Assembly: GCF_014649955.1 (NCBI RefSeq)
Contig: NZ_BMUA01000009.1
Coordinates: 1-64,000, forward strand
Length of the DNA stretch: 64,000 bases
Direction: 5' to 3'
Source of the DNA: Streptomyces violascens
GTDB taxonomy: Bacteria > Actinomycetota > Actinomycetes > Streptomycetales > Streptomycetaceae
In this document: piece by piece, positions 25,325 through 35,857 of the stretch
Layout: each line of letters opens with the position of its first letter
Numbering within the stretch: position 1 is the stretch's first letter
Notes under the pieces: generated by a model
What the model was told of the DNA's origin: nothing
Seen by the model: only the letters and a program-made list of their open reading frames with translations
Databases searched by the model: none
Position numbers and translations under genes: made by a program

Positions 25325-26242
25325 ATGGGAGCGCAGCTCCGGGTCTACAAGCGTCGCATCCGATCCGTCACCGCGACCAAGAAGATCACCAAGGCGATGG
25401 AGATGATCGCCGCCTCGCGCATCGTCAAGGCGCAGCGCCAGGTGGCGGCCTCCACGCCGTACGCGACCGAGCTCACCCGTGCGGTGACCGCGGTGGCGAC
25501 CGGCTCCACCACCAAGCACCCGCTCACCACCGAGGCCGAGGCCCCGGCCCGCGCCGCGGTCCTGCTCATCACGAGCGACCGCGGTCTGGCCGGCGGCTAC
25601 TCCTCCAACGCCATCAAGGCGGCGGAGCGGCTCTCGGAGCGGCTGCGCGGCGAGGGCAAGGAGGTCGACACGTACATCGTCGGCCGCAAGGGTGTCGCCT
25701 ACTACGGATTCCGTGAGCGCAAGGTCTCGGATTCGTGGACGGGCTTCACCGACAGCCCCACCTACGCGGACGCCAAGCAGGTCGCCGCGCCGCTGATCGA
25801 GGCCATCCAGACGGAGACGGCCGAGGGCGGCGCGGACGAACTGCACATCGTCTTCACGGAGTTCGTGTCGATGATGACGCAGACGCCGGTCGACGACCGG
25901 ATGCTGCCGCTGTCGCTGGAGAAGGCTCAGGAGGAGACGGGTGGCAAGGACCAGATCCTGCCGCTCTTCGACTTCGAGCCGTCGGCGGAGGACGTCCTCG
26001 ACGCCCTGCTGCCGCGCTACGTCGAAAGCCGCATCTACAACGCGCTGCTGCAGTCGGCTGCTTCCGAGCACGCCGCCCGCCGCCGCGCGATGAAGTCGGC
26101 CACCGACAACGCCGGGGAGCTCATCAAGAGCCTCTCCCGGCTTGCCAACGCGGCCCGCCAGGCCGAAATCACCCAGGAAATCAGCGAGATCGTCGGTGGC
26201 TCCAGTGCGCTGGCCGACGCGACCGCGGGGAGTGACGAGTAA
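25325..26242 (+). CDS. atpG: F0F1 ATP synthase subunit gamma
   Basis: Gamma is the rotating central shaft. The 305-residue protein begins with the conserved helix RVYKRRIRSVTATKKITKAMEMIAA and ends with the long C-terminal helix containing RRAMKSATDNAGELI and ARQAEITQEISEIVGG. The middle Rossmann-like part has LLITSDRGLAGGYSSN. Its stop (TAATG) overlaps the atpD start by one base. Confidence 0.97.
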   Translation: MGAQLRVYKRRIRSVTATKKITKAMEMIAASRIVKAQRQVAASTPYATELTRAVTAVATGSTTKHPLTTEAEAPARAAVLLITSDRGLAGGYSSNAIKAAERLSERLRGEGKEVDTYIVGRKGVAYYGFRERKVSDSWTGFTDSPTYADAKQVAAPLIEAIQTETAEGGADELHIVFTEFVSMMTQTPVDDRMLPLSLEKAQEETGGKDQILPLFDFEPSAEDVLDALLPRYVESRIYNALLQSAASEHAARRRAMKSATDNAGELIKSLSRLANAARQAEITQEISEIVGGSSALADATAGSDE

Positions 26243-27684
26243 TGACGACCACTGTTGAGACGGCCGTTGCCACGGGCCGCGTCGCCCGGGTCATCGGCCC
26301 GGTCGTCGACGTGGAGTTCCCCGTCGACGCGATGCCGGACATCTACAACGCGCTGCACGTCCAGGTGGCCGACCCGGCCGAGGACGGCAAGCTCAAGACG
26401 CTGACGCTCGAAGTCGCCCAGCACCTGGGTGACGGCATCGTCCGCGCGATCTCGATGCAGCCCACCGACGGTCTGGTCCGCCAGGCCCCGGTGACCGACA
26501 CGGGCGACGGCATCACGGTGCCGGTCGGCGACTTCACCAAGGGCAAGGTGTTCAACACCCTCGGTGAGGTGCTGAACAAGCCCGAGGAGAACGCCAACAT
26601 CGGCGAGCGCTGGCCGATCCACCGCAAGGCGCCCAACTTCGACCAGCTCGAGTCCAAGACCGAGATGTTCGAGACCGGCGTCAAGGTCATCGACCTTCTC
26701 ACCCCGTACGTCAAGGGTGGAAAGATCGGCCTGTTCGGTGGTGCCGGTGTCGGCAAGACCGTCCTCATCCAGGAAATGATCTACCGCGTGGCCAACAACC
26801 ACGACGGTGTGTCGGTGTTCGCCGGTGTCGGCGAGCGCACCCGTGAGGGCAACGACCTCATCGAGGAGATGCAGGACTCGGGCGTCATCGACAAGACCGC
26901 CCTGGTCTTCGGTCAGATGGACGAGCCGCCGGGCACGCGTCTTCGGGTCGCCCTGGCCGGTCTGACGATGGCGGAGTACTTCCGTGACGTCCAGAAGCAG
27001 GACGTCCTCTTCTTCATCGACAACATCTTCCGGTACACCCAGGCGGGTTCCGAGGTGTCGACCCTGCTCGGCCGTATGCCCTCCGCGGTGGGTTACCAGC
27101 CGAACCTGGCCGACGAGATGGGTCTCCTCCAGGAGCGCATCACCTCGACCCGTGGTCACTCGATCACCTCGATGCAGGCGATCTACGTCCCCGCGGACGA
27201 CCTGACCGACCCGGCCCCGGCCACCACCTTCGCCCACCTGGATGCGACGACGGTTCTCTCCCGTCCGATCTCCGAGAAGGGCATCTACCCGGCCGTGGAC
27301 CCGCTGGACTCCACGTCCCGGATCCTGGACCCGCGCTACATCGCGCAGGAGCACTACGACGCCGCCATGCGCGTCAAGACGATCCTGCAGAAGTACAAGG
27401 ACCTCCAGGACATCATCGCCATCCTCGGCATCGACGAGCTCGGCGAAGAGGACAAGCTGGTCGTGCACCGCGCCCGCCGCGTGGAGCGCTTCCTGTCGCA
27501 GAACACGCACGTCGCCAAGCAGTTCACCGGCGTCGACGGTTCGGACGTCCCGCTGGACGAGTCGATCACGGCGTTCAACCAGATCTGCGACGGCGAGTAC
27601 GACCACTTCCCCGAGCAGGCGTTCTTCATGTGCGGTGGCCTGGAAGACCTCAAGGCCAACGCCAAGGAGCTGGGCGTCTCCTGA
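26242..27684 (+). CDS. atpD: F0F1 ATP synthase subunit beta
   Basis: Beta carries the catalytic sites for ATP synthesis. The 480-residue protein has Walker A GGAGVGKT (residues 166-173), the catalytic Glu in GVGERTREGND, Walker B VLFFIDNIFRYTQAG, the DELSEED-equivalent loop (reading DELGEEDK here) and the hinge region PSAVGYQPNLADEMG. It starts one base into the atpG stop codon. A perfect hairpin follows and may reduce transcription into atpC. Confidence 0.98.
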   Translation: MTTTVETAVATGRVARVIGPVVDVEFPVDAMPDIYNALHVQVADPAEDGKLKTLTLEVAQHLGDGIVRAISMQPTDGLVRQAPVTDTGDGITVPVGDFTKGKVFNTLGEVLNKPEENANIGERWPIHRKAPNFDQLESKTEMFETGVKVIDLLTPYVKGGKIGLFGGAGVGKTVLIQEMIYRVANNHDGVSVFAGVGERTREGNDLIEEMQDSGVIDKTALVFGQMDEPPGTRLRVALAGLTMAEYFRDVQKQDVLFFIDNIFRYTQAGSEVSTLLGRMPSAVGYQPNLADEMGLLQERITSTRGHSITSMQAIYVPADDLTDPAPATTFAHLDATTVLSRPISEKGIYPAVDPLDSTSRILDPRYIAQEHYDAAMRVKTILQKYKDLQDIIAILGIDELGEEDKLVVHRARRVERFLSQNTHVAKQFTGVDGSDVPLDESITAFNQICDGEYDHFPEQAFFMCGGLEDLKANAKELGVS

Positions 27685-27700
27685 CGCGCCCGACCGCGTG

Positions 27701-27725
27701 GAGGGGCGGGTGTGTCCCGCCCCTC
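27701..27725 (+). terminator. atpD-atpC intercistronic hairpin
   Basis: GAGGGGCGGG (27701-27710) and CCCGCCCCTC (27716-27725) form a perfect 10-bp stem with loop TGTGT. No T-run follows. Its place between atpD and atpC suggests partial termination or protection of the upstream mRNA, fitting the lower need for epsilon than beta. Confidence 0.6.
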
Positions 27726-27805
27726 TGCGTATCGCCACTCAAGAACTGACTAGAATTGTCCCAACACCCGGCCGTTCCGCCGGGTGGTGACCCGAGGAGC
27801 CAACC

Positions 27806-28180
27806 ATGGCTACTGAGCTGCACGTCGAGCTCGTCGCCGCGGACCGCAGTGTCTGGTCCGGCGAGGCCACCCTGGTCGTCGCGCGCACCACGTCCGGCGA
27901 CATCGGCGTCATGCCCGGTCACCAGCCGCTCCTTGGTGTGCTGGAGTCGGGCCCGGTGATGATCCGTACGAGCGAGGGCGGCACCGTCGTCGCGGCGGTG
28001 CACGGTGGATTCATCTCCTTCGCCGACAACAAGCTTTCGCTGCTGGCGGAGATCGCCGAGCTGGCGGACGAGATCGATGTCCAGCGTGCCGAGCGCGCGC
28101 TGGAGAGCGCGAAGTCGGAGTCGGACGCCGCCGCCGAGCGGCGCGCCGATGTACGACTGCGCGCGGTGGCGGTGCGCTAG
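27806..28180 (+). CDS. atpC: F0F1 ATP synthase subunit epsilon
   Basis: Epsilon is the small rotor subunit that regulates ATP hydrolysis. The 124-residue protein has the N-terminal beta sandwich (LHVELVAADRSVWSGEATLVVART and GDIGVMPGHQPLLGVLESG) and a C-terminal helical region of about 40 residues (ADEIDVQRAERALESAKSE). The ATG has GAGGAGCC ahead. It is the last gene of the operon and is followed by a long terminator. Confidence 0.97.
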   Translation: MATELHVELVAADRSVWSGEATLVVARTTSGDIGVMPGHQPLLGVLESGPVMIRTSEGGTVVAAVHGGFISFADNKLSLLAEIAELADEIDVQRAERALESAKSESDAAAERRADVRLRAVAVR

Positions 28181-28200
28181 CACCCCCGCCGGAGATTTTC

Positions 28201-28250
28201 CCTCAGCCGCGGCTCGGTCCGGAATTTTCCGGAGCCGGTCGCGGCTGAGG
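28201..28250 (+). terminator. atp operon terminator
   Basis: CCTCAGCCGCG (28201-28211) pairs with CGCGGCTGAGG (28240-28250). Inside, TCCGG/CCGGA closes an AATTTT loop, giving an extended imperfect hairpin just after atpC. TTTTTCC follows within 20 bases. Confidence 0.75.
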
Positions 28251-28308
28251 CGATGCAGGCAGATTTTTCCGTTGCTGGATTACTGGTTGAGCGAGGAGGT
28301 CGGTGTAG

Positions 28309-28755
28309 ATGACTCTCGCTCTGCTTGTGTGTGGCCTGGTCGTCGCGCTGGTACTGCTGGGACTCTTCGTCTTCGGTCTGCGCCGGCGGCTGATCCAGCG
28401 CTCGGGCGGCACGTTCGACTGCAGTCTGCGCTGGGGTCTTCCGGAGACGCCGGACACCAGCGGCAAGGGCTGGGTGTACGGGGTGGCCCGCTACAACGGT
28501 GACCGGATCGAGTGGTTCCGGGTCTTTTCCTATGCGCCTCGGCCGCGGCGCATTCTTGAGCGGTCGGCCATCGATGTCGTGGCCCGGCGCCTGCCGGAGG
28601 GCGAGGAAGAGCTGGCCCTGCTGTCCGACGCGATCATCCTGGGCTGTACGCACCGGGGCACGCGGCTTGAGCTGGCGATGTCCGAGGATGCGCTGACGGG
28701 GTTCCTGGCGTGGCTGGAGGCGGCGCCGCCGGGCCAGCGGGTGAACGTGGCCTAG
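28309..28755 (+). CDS. DUF2550 family membrane-anchored protein
   Basis: The 148-residue protein has one N-terminal membrane helix (about residues 2-24, LALLVCGLVVALVLLGLFVFGL) and then a soluble domain with the DUF2550 pattern: RRRLIQRSGGTFDCSLRW, WVYGVARYNGDRIEWFRVFS and a C-terminal LELAMSEDALTGFLAWLEAAPPGQRVN. The family follows atpC in many actinobacteria and its function is unknown. The ATG follows GCGAGGAGGTCGGTGTAG. Confidence 0.9.
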   Translation: MTLALLVCGLVVALVLLGLFVFGLRRRLIQRSGGTFDCSLRWGLPETPDTSGKGWVYGVARYNGDRIEWFRVFSYAPRPRRILERSAIDVVARRLPEGEEELALLSDAIILGCTHRGTRLELAMSEDALTGFLAWLEAAPPGQRVNVA

Positions 28756-28768
28756 CCCTTTCCCCATT

Positions 28769-28930
28769 CCTGGGATTCCGCCCCAGACCCCGTATCGCGC
28801 CTGAAGGGCGCTCGTCCTCAAACGCCGGACGGGCTGGGAGTGGGCTGACGTCCGTAATCGTCGGACGGGCTGAAGATGCCGGTGCCGGCCAGCACCAGTG
28901 CTGCCAAGGGGCGCGGGGAACTGCGCGCCC
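28769..28930. repeat. dispersed Streptomyces intergenic repeats
   Basis: This gene-free stretch is a mosaic of elements often seen between Streptomyces genes. It contains a CTGGG/CCCAG hairpin followed by ACCCCG, GTCCTCAAACGCCGGACGGGC (28814-28834), a degenerate second copy ending TCGGACGGGCTGAAG (28861-28875), and GGGGCGCGGGGAACTGCGC (28908-28926), which occurs twice more at 36491 and 36547. Function is unknown. Confidence 0.6.
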
Positions 28931-28962
28931 AGCCACGCACGGTCCGCGGTCAAAAGCCCGGA

Positions 28963-28999
28963 AACCCCGGTGGTGGGGGACGGGCCCGCCTCCGGGGTT
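28963..28999 (-). terminator. chiC terminator
   Basis: AACCCCGG/CCGGGGTT arms (28963-28970 and 28992-28999) lie just beyond the chiC stop in its direction of reading, and GGGCTTTTGACC follows on the minus strand. A probable terminator. Confidence 0.5.
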
Positions 29000-29015
29000 C
29001 CTGGGGCGGCCCGGG

Positions 29016-30860
<1,845 letters not shown>

Positions 30861-30957
30861 GGCTGCTCCCGAATGGTGCGACGGTGGTGGGGGTGGGACC
30901 CTGCTCCGTCCGATGGGTGCGCCTCAGTGACGGCACGCCCACCAGCAGTGTGCGGTG

Positions 30958-30999
30958 AGCGTAGAAAGGTCTGTACCAACCGTCAAGAGGTCCAGACCT
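30958..30999 (-). promoter_or_regulatory. chiC promoter with paired chi/dre-type repeats
   Basis: On the minus strand TTGACG (30986-30981) and TACGCT (30963-30958) are separated by exactly 17 bases, a good promoter for the principal sigma factor. Two 12-bp direct repeats, AGGTCTGGACCT (30999-30988) and TGGTACAGACCT (30978-30967), flank the -35. Such repeats are typical of Streptomyces chitinase promoters and resemble binding sites of DasR, the GlcNAc-responsive repressor. Promoter and repeats are seen; the regulators are inferred. Confidence 0.8.
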
Positions 31000-31017
31000 C
31001 CGACAGCCCATCCCGCT

Positions 31018-31662
31018 CTAGAGGCTCAACTCCTGTGCCAGTACCGCCGCTTGGACCCTGCTGCGCAGCCCCAGCTTGCCAAGGAGCCTGCTGACGTGCG
31101 TCTTCACCGTCGCCTCCGCCATGTCCAGGCGCACCGCGATCTCCGCGTTGGACAGGCCCCGGCCCAGGCACGAAAGGACCTCGCCCTCGCGGCGGGTCAG
31201 GCTGTCGAGCGCGGCGGGACGCGGTGGGGCGACCTGGCGCGGGGCCGCGGCGAACTCCGCGATGAGGCGGCGGGTCACGGCCGGGGCGATCAGCCCCTCG
31301 CCGCGCGCCACCGTCCGCACCGCCTCGATCAGGTCCTTCGCGTCCGTGTTCTTGAGCAGGAAGCCCGAAGCGCCCGCGCGCAGCGCCCCGAAGACGTACT
31401 CGTCGAGGTCGAAGGTGGTCAGGACCAGGACGTCGGCGAGCTGCTCGCCGGTCACGGCGGCGGTCGCCGAGACCCCGTCCAGCTTCGGCATCTGCACGTC
31501 CATCAGGACCAGGTCGGGGCGCAGTTCGCGGGCGAGCGCGACCGCCCGCTCGCCGTCGGCGGCCTCGCCGACCACCTCGATGTCCGGGGCGCTGGAGAGG
31601 ATCAGGACGAGCCCGGCCCGCACCGCCGACTGGTCCTCCGCGACCAGAACCCGGATCGTCAT
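31018..31662 (-). CDS. chiR: NarL/LuxR-type response regulator ChiR
   Basis: The 214-residue regulator has an N-terminal receiver with the Asp in LVLMDVQMPKLDG (about residue 53) and conserved Lys in FLLKNT, then a C-terminal LuxR-type helix-turn-helix (LTRREGEVLSCLGRGLSNAEIAVRL, VKTHVSRLLGKLGL). The ATG overlaps the kinase stop (ATGA), so both are one translational unit. Its position 157 bases upstream of chiC on the same strand matches the ChiR gene of S. coelicolor. The paired repeats at the chiC promoter are candidate targets. Confidence 0.88.
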   Translation of the reverse strand: MTIRVLVAEDQSAVRAGLVLILSSAPDIEVVGEAADGERAVALARELRPDLVLMDVQMPKLDGVSATAAVTGEQLADVLVLTTFDLDEYVFGALRAGASGFLLKNTDAKDLIEAVRTVARGEGLIAPAVTRRLIAEFAAAPRQVAPPRPAALDSLTRREGEVLSCLGRGLSNAEIAVRLDMAEATVKTHVSRLLGKLGLRSRVQAAVLAQELSL

Positions 31663-32867
31663 GTGCTCAACATCCCTTCCTCTGCGGGCAGTTGGGCCCG
31701 CACCTGCCATGTCTTGGTGCCGTCGGCCGCCGTTTCGGGCCCCGCGGCGAAGGTCCCGCCGAGCAGTTCCGTCCGCTCGCGCATTCCGATGAGCCCGGCC
31801 CCGGAACCCGGCGCGCGCGGGCCGGGACGGTCGCCGTACGGGCTGGTGACGCACACCGTGAGAAGCCCGTCCGGGCGCGTGAGGACGACCTCGACGGTGC
31901 CGGGCACCGCGTGCTTGAGCGCGTTGGTGAGGGACTCCTGGACGATCCGGTACGCGGCCAGCTCCACCGGTGCGGGCAGCGGCCCGTCCTCGGTACGGCG
32001 GTCGTCGAGCGTGAAGCCGAGCCCGCTGTCGGCCCCGTTGGTGCGCGCCTGGGCGAGCAGCGCGTCGAGCCCGGCCAGGGTGGGCGCCGCGGTGGGCTCG
32101 TCGCGTCCGCTGGTGTCGCGAAGGAGGCCGATGAGCCGGCGCATCTCGGCGAGCCCGTCCACGCTGTTCTCGCGGATCACCGAAAGCGCCTGCCGGGTCG
32201 TCGCGGGATCGTCGAGGGAGAGCGCGGCCGTGGAGTGGATGGCGATCGCCGAGAGGTGGTTGGCCACCATGTCGTGCAGCTCGCGGGCCATCCTGGCGCG
32301 CTCGGTGACCACGGCCTGGCTGCGGTCCATCTCGGCGAGCAGCGCGGTCTGTTCGGCCCGCAGCCGGGCGCTGTCGGCGGCCTCGCGGTGGTTGCGCACA
32401 AGGACGCCGGTGGTCGCGGGTGCGAACGAGATCAGGCCGGTGACCACGCCGAGGAGCAGCGCCTGCGGCTTGTGGAACCAGGCGTAGAACCCGATCGTCA
32501 CGCCGACCGTGATCAGGCCGGTGGTGACCGGGATGCGGCGCGCGGCGGAGGGCGAGCCGTAGACGACGGCCGCGTACACGAGGTCGGTGAACATCACGAC
32601 CGTCGCCAGGCTGCCCGGCGTGAACTGGTCCGCCATCAGCACACAGGTGCCGAGGACCAGCGCTGCCTGCGGTGCCGTGCGGCGGAGCAGCTCCAGGCCC
32701 GCCATCAGGACCAGCGGCACCAGCACCCAGGCGTCGGGCAGCGGGCGGTTGCCCTGGGTGTGCAGGCCGACGGCCCACAGGACGAGCCCGCCGAGCAGCC
32801 CGGCGCCGGCGATCAGGACGTCGTCGCGGTCTGGTCGGGAGAGCGGCTTCACGGTCCCATCCAACAC
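31659..32867 (-). CDS. chiS: NarL-family sensor histidine kinase ChiS
   Basis: The 402-residue kinase has an N-terminal region with four to five membrane helices (about 18-165) and little extracellular loop sequence. A HisKA_3 dimerisation domain with the phosphoacceptor His follows (ARELHDMVANHLSAI), then an HATPase domain (QESLTNALKHAVPG and SGAGLIGMRERTELLGG). It overlaps the regulator gene by four bases. The start is uncertain: GTG at 32867, or GTG at 32852 with a weak GGATGGG site. By context it is the ChiS partner of ChiR. The ligand is not visible from sequence. Confidence 0.85.
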   Translation of the reverse strand: MLDGTVKPLSRPDRDDVLIAGAGLLGGLVLWAVGLHTQGNRPLPDAWVLVPLVLMAGLELLRRTAPQAALVLGTCVLMADQFTPGSLATVVMFTDLVYAAVVYGSPSAARRIPVTTGLITVGVTIGFYAWFHKPQALLLGVVTGLISFAPATTGVLVRNHREAADSARLRAEQTALLAEMDRSQAVVTERARMARELHDMVANHLSAIAIHSTAALSLDDPATTRQALSVIRENSVDGLAEMRRLIGLLRDTSGRDEPTAAPTLAGLDALLAQARTNGADSGLGFTLDDRRTEDGPLPAPVELAAYRIVQESLTNALKHAVPGTVEVVLTRPDGLLTVCVTSPYGDRPGPRAPGSGAGLIGMRERTELLGGTFAAGPETAADGTKTWQVRAQLPAEEGMLST

Positions 32868-33002
32868 GGCCGCCGGGCCCCGGGCCTCCCCACACCAGGT
32901 GATCCGCCGCTACATCGAAGGATGCAGTCCCGTTTCGTCACTGGCGACGACGAAGGGGCGCCGGACGCGGGCGAGCCTTGAGGAGTACGAGAGGAGACCA
33001 CC

Positions 33003-33635
33003 GTGATCGTCACGCTGATCATCGCCTGCGAAGTCGGCTTCTGGGTCCTGCTGGCCGCGGGTCTCGCCCTGCGTTACCTCGCCAAGATGCCAAGGACGAG
33101 CGTGGCGGTGCTGCTGTGCGAGCCGCTCCTGGAGGTGGTGCTGCTCGTGGTGACCGCCGTCGACCTGAAGAACGGCGCGCAGCCGGACTGGAAGCACGGC
33201 CTCGCCGCCGTCTACATCGGCTTCTCGGCCGGGATGGGCCACCACATGGTGACCCGCGCCGACGCCTGGGTCGCCTACCGCTTCGCGGGCGGCCCCAGGC
33301 CCGCCAAGGCACCCAGGGGAGGCAGCGCCAGGACCGCGTACGAGTGGAAGACGGCGGGCCGCTTCACCGTCGCGTCCCTGATCGCGATCGCCCTGCTCCA
33401 GGCCGCGATCTGGTACGTCGGCGGGGACGGCAGCACCGACTCGCTGCGGATGTGGCAGCAGAAGATGCTGTACGTGATCGGCATCAACGTGATCATCGCG
33501 CTGAGCTACACGCTGTTCCCGAAGAAGGTGGCGGAGGCCGAGGCGAAGCCCTCGGTGCTCGACCGGCTCCTGAAGCCCGCTTCGGACAGGCCCGGGGCGC
33601 ACACAGGCGAGGGCCGTACGCTGACCCGGCGGTAG
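33003..33635 (+). CDS. integral membrane protein of unknown function
   Basis: The 210-residue protein has about five membrane segments (near residues 3-24, 35-55, 66-80, 118-138 and 150-170). The residues IGFSAGMGHHMVTRADAWVAYRF between segments include a His pair. The C-terminal 40 residues are charged and cytoplasmic. I do not recognise a functional family; similar proteins occur next to response-regulator genes in Streptomyces. The GTG is preceded by GAGGAGTACGAGAGGAG. It lies 23 bases upstream of an OmpR-type regulator on the same strand, so it may belong to that operon as a membrane accessory. Confidence 0.75.
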   Translation: MIVTLIIACEVGFWVLLAAGLALRYLAKMPRTSVAVLLCEPLLEVVLLVVTAVDLKNGAQPDWKHGLAAVYIGFSAGMGHHMVTRADAWVAYRFAGGPRPAKAPRGGSARTAYEWKTAGRFTVASLIAIALLQAAIWYVGGDGSTDSLRMWQQKMLYVIGINVIIALSYTLFPKKVAEAEAKPSVLDRLLKPASDRPGAHTGEGRTLTRR

Positions 33636-33658
33636 CCGGATGAAGTGAGGGAGCGCGG

Positions 33659-34354
33659 ATGAGCGGGCCGAGCCGTCCCGGGGACGTCCTGGTCGTCGAC
33701 GACGACGATGCGGTGCGCCGCTCGCTCGACCGGGGGCTCAGGCTGAACGGCTTCCGGGTCCGCACCGCCGCTGGCGGACGCGCCGCGCTCGCCGAGATCG
33801 GGCAGAGCCCGCCCGATGTGCTCGTCCTGGACGTGTCCATGCCCGGCATGAGCGGCATCGAGGTGTGCCGGACGCTGCGGGAGGCCGGGCACGACCTGCC
33901 CGTCCTGATGCTGTCGGCGCTGGACGAGACCGCCGACCGGATCGCCGGGCTCCAGGCGGGCGGCGACGACTACCTGGTCAAACCGTTCGCTCTTCAGGAG
34001 TTGGTGCTGCGCCTGCACGCCCTGCTGCGCCGCCGCCCGCCCGCCCCGCACGACGTGGTCCGCGCCTGCGGCCTCGTCATCGACCCGGCGGCCCGCACCG
34101 CCGAGCGCGACGGCCGCCCCCTCGACCTCACCCGGCGCGAGTACGAACTCCTCGAAGTCCTGGCCCGCAACGCCGGCCTCGTCCTCAGCCGGGACCAACT
34201 GCTCGAACGCGTCTGGGGGTACGACTTCGACGTACGCACCGACGCCGTCGACACCTTCGTCAGCTATCTGCGCCGCAAGCTGGAGGCGGACGGCGCGCCC
34301 CGGCTCGTCCACACCGTGCGCGGCATCGGCTTCGTCCTGCGGGAGCAGCCGTGA
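33659..34354 (+). CDS. OmpR/PhoB-family response regulator
   Basis: The 231-residue regulator has a receiver (VLVVDDDDAVRRSLDRGL, phosphoacceptor in VLVLDVSMPGMSG, Lys in YLVKPF) and a winged-helix DNA-binding domain (about 135-230, LTRREYELLEVLARNAG, FVSYLRRKLEADG and VRGIGFVLR). The ATG follows GAGGGAGCGCG. Its stop overlaps the kinase start (GTGA). OmpR-type regulators bind direct repeats about 10-11 bases apart; such a repeat occurs just downstream of the kinase gene (35786-35803). Confidence 0.93.
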   Translation: MSGPSRPGDVLVVDDDDAVRRSLDRGLRLNGFRVRTAAGGRAALAEIGQSPPDVLVLDVSMPGMSGIEVCRTLREAGHDLPVLMLSALDETADRIAGLQAGGDDYLVKPFALQELVLRLHALLRRRPPAPHDVVRACGLVIDPAARTAERDGRPLDLTRREYELLEVLARNAGLVLSRDQLLERVWGYDFDVRTDAVDTFVSYLRRKLEADGAPRLVHTVRGIGFVLREQP

Positions 34355-35814
34355 AGCTCTCCACCCGGATCGCCCTCGCCGTCGGCATCACCGTGCCGCT
34401 CCTGGTCCTGGCCTGCGGCTGGCTCCTTGTCACCCTGGTCGCCCGCGATCTGCACCGCGAGGAGGACAGCCACCTGCGGGCCCGGGCCACCGCGATCGCC
34501 CAGGACGCCCGCACGCTGCTGAGGGCCGCGGCCAACGACCAGCCCACCGCCGAGGAGAACCGCCGGCGCCGCCTGTTCAACGCGGCGCTCGACGTCGGCG
34601 TGCGGCTCATCGGACCCGACGGCACGTTCAGCGGCGGTCCCCAGCCCGACGCCTCGGTGGCGCTGCCCGCTCCCGGGAAGGGGCCCGTCACCGTCCACGG
34701 CGGGGGCCGCAGCTGGCGGGCGTACGCGCAGCCGGTCAAGGGGGCGCAGGTCTCCGGCACCCTGTGGGTGTTCGCGCCGGACACCGCGAGCCGCGCCCAG
34801 CTCACCCTGGTCCGCAACCGCGTCGTCACCACCGCGCTGCTCGCGGCCCCGCTGTCCGCGCTGCTGGCCTGGGCCATCGCGAGCGGCGCGACCCGCCCGC
34901 TGGGCAGGCTGCGCAAGGCGGCGGCCGGGCTCGACCCCCGGACCACCACGGTACGTCTGGAACACCGGCCCACCCGCGTCGCCGAGGTCGACGACCTGGC
35001 CGCCACCCTCCAGACGGTTCTGGCCCGCTACGACGAGCAGGCCGCCCGCACCGCGCAGGCCCTCGACACCGCGCGTTCCTTCTCCGCGGCCGCCTCGCAC
35101 GAACTGCGCAACCCGCTGATGAGCATGGGCACCAACCTCGACGTCCTGGCCCACCCCGGGCTCCCCGATGCCGACCGCGCCGAGGTCGTCGAGGACCTGC
35201 GCCGCGAGCACGCGCGGCTGCTCGGCATGCTGGTGGCGCTGCGCGAGCTGGGGCGCGGCGACCTGGTCGAGGCCGACGCGTTCCGGGTGCTCGACGTGGC
35301 GGAGGTCGCCGACGCCGCCGTCGCCGAGGCCCGCAGGCGCGCCCCGGACGCGGTGATCACGCTCAGCGCGGGGCCCGCGCCGGTGCACGGCTGGGAGCCC
35401 GGCATCCGGATTCTGCTGGACAACCTGCTCGGCAACGCGCTGGCCCATGGGCGGGATGCGGAGGGCCGGGCCGAGATCGCGGTCGCCGTCGGGATCGAGG
35501 GCGGCCAGGTGCTGCTCACCGTGGACGACCGGGGTCCGGGCATCGCCCCCGCCGACCGCCAGGAGGTGTTCCGCCGCTTCCGCCGGGGGCCCGCGAGCAC
35601 CGGGTCCGGGCTCGGTCTGACCCTGGTCGCCCAGCAGGCGGCGCTGCACGGCGGCACCGCGCAACTCGGCGAGGGGCCGGGCGGTACGGGCACCCGGTGC
35701 ACGGTGCGGCTGCCCGCCGGGGGGCCTGCCCGGGAGGGCGAACTTCCGGCCCGGCGGGACTGGTTGACGGTTACCGCCGAGCGATCACAGAGTTCCCACA
35801 AAGAGCCTTCCTAG
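34351..35814 (+). CDS. sensor histidine kinase (EnvZ/HAMP-HisKA type)
   Basis: The 487-residue kinase has two membrane helices (about 7-28 and 160-182) around an extracytoplasmic sensor region of about 130 residues. A HAMP linker (SGATRPLGRLRKAAAGLD), a HisKA domain with phosphoacceptor His (AAASHELRNPLMS) and an HATPase domain (LLDNLLGNALAHG, DDRGPGIAPAD and TGSGLGLTLV) follow. The GTG start overlaps the regulator stop by four bases. Two exported-protein genes follow on the same strand. Confidence 0.93.
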   Translation: MKLSTRIALAVGITVPLLVLACGWLLVTLVARDLHREEDSHLRARATAIAQDARTLLRAAANDQPTAEENRRRRLFNAALDVGVRLIGPDGTFSGGPQPDASVALPAPGKGPVTVHGGGRSWRAYAQPVKGAQVSGTLWVFAPDTASRAQLTLVRNRVVTTALLAAPLSALLAWAIASGATRPLGRLRKAAAGLDPRTTTVRLEHRPTRVAEVDDLAATLQTVLARYDEQAARTAQALDTARSFSAAASHELRNPLMSMGTNLDVLAHPGLPDADRAEVVEDLRREHARLLGMLVALRELGRGDLVEADAFRVLDVAEVADAAVAEARRRAPDAVITLSAGPAPVHGWEPGIRILLDNLLGNALAHGRDAEGRAEIAVAVGIEGGQVLLTVDDRGPGIAPADRQEVFRRFRRGPASTGSGLGLTLVAQQAALHGGTAQLGEGPGGTGTRCTVRLPAGGPAREGELPARRDWLTVTAERSQSSHKEPS

Positions 35815-35817
35815 CCT
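35786..35817 (+). promoter_or_regulatory. direct repeat and -10 upstream of the exported-protein genes
   Basis: CACAGAG (35786-35792) and CACAAAG (35797-35803) are exactly 11 bases apart, followed by TAGCCT (35812-35817), a -10-like hexamer. The spacing equals one DNA turn, the usual layout for OmpR-type regulators, and the gene for such a regulator is two genes upstream. It partly overlaps the kinase 3' end. Inference from pattern and position. Confidence 0.5.
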
Positions 35818-35857
35818 CCGGGGCGTACCGGAAATCCGTACGTCACGGAGGCAAGTC

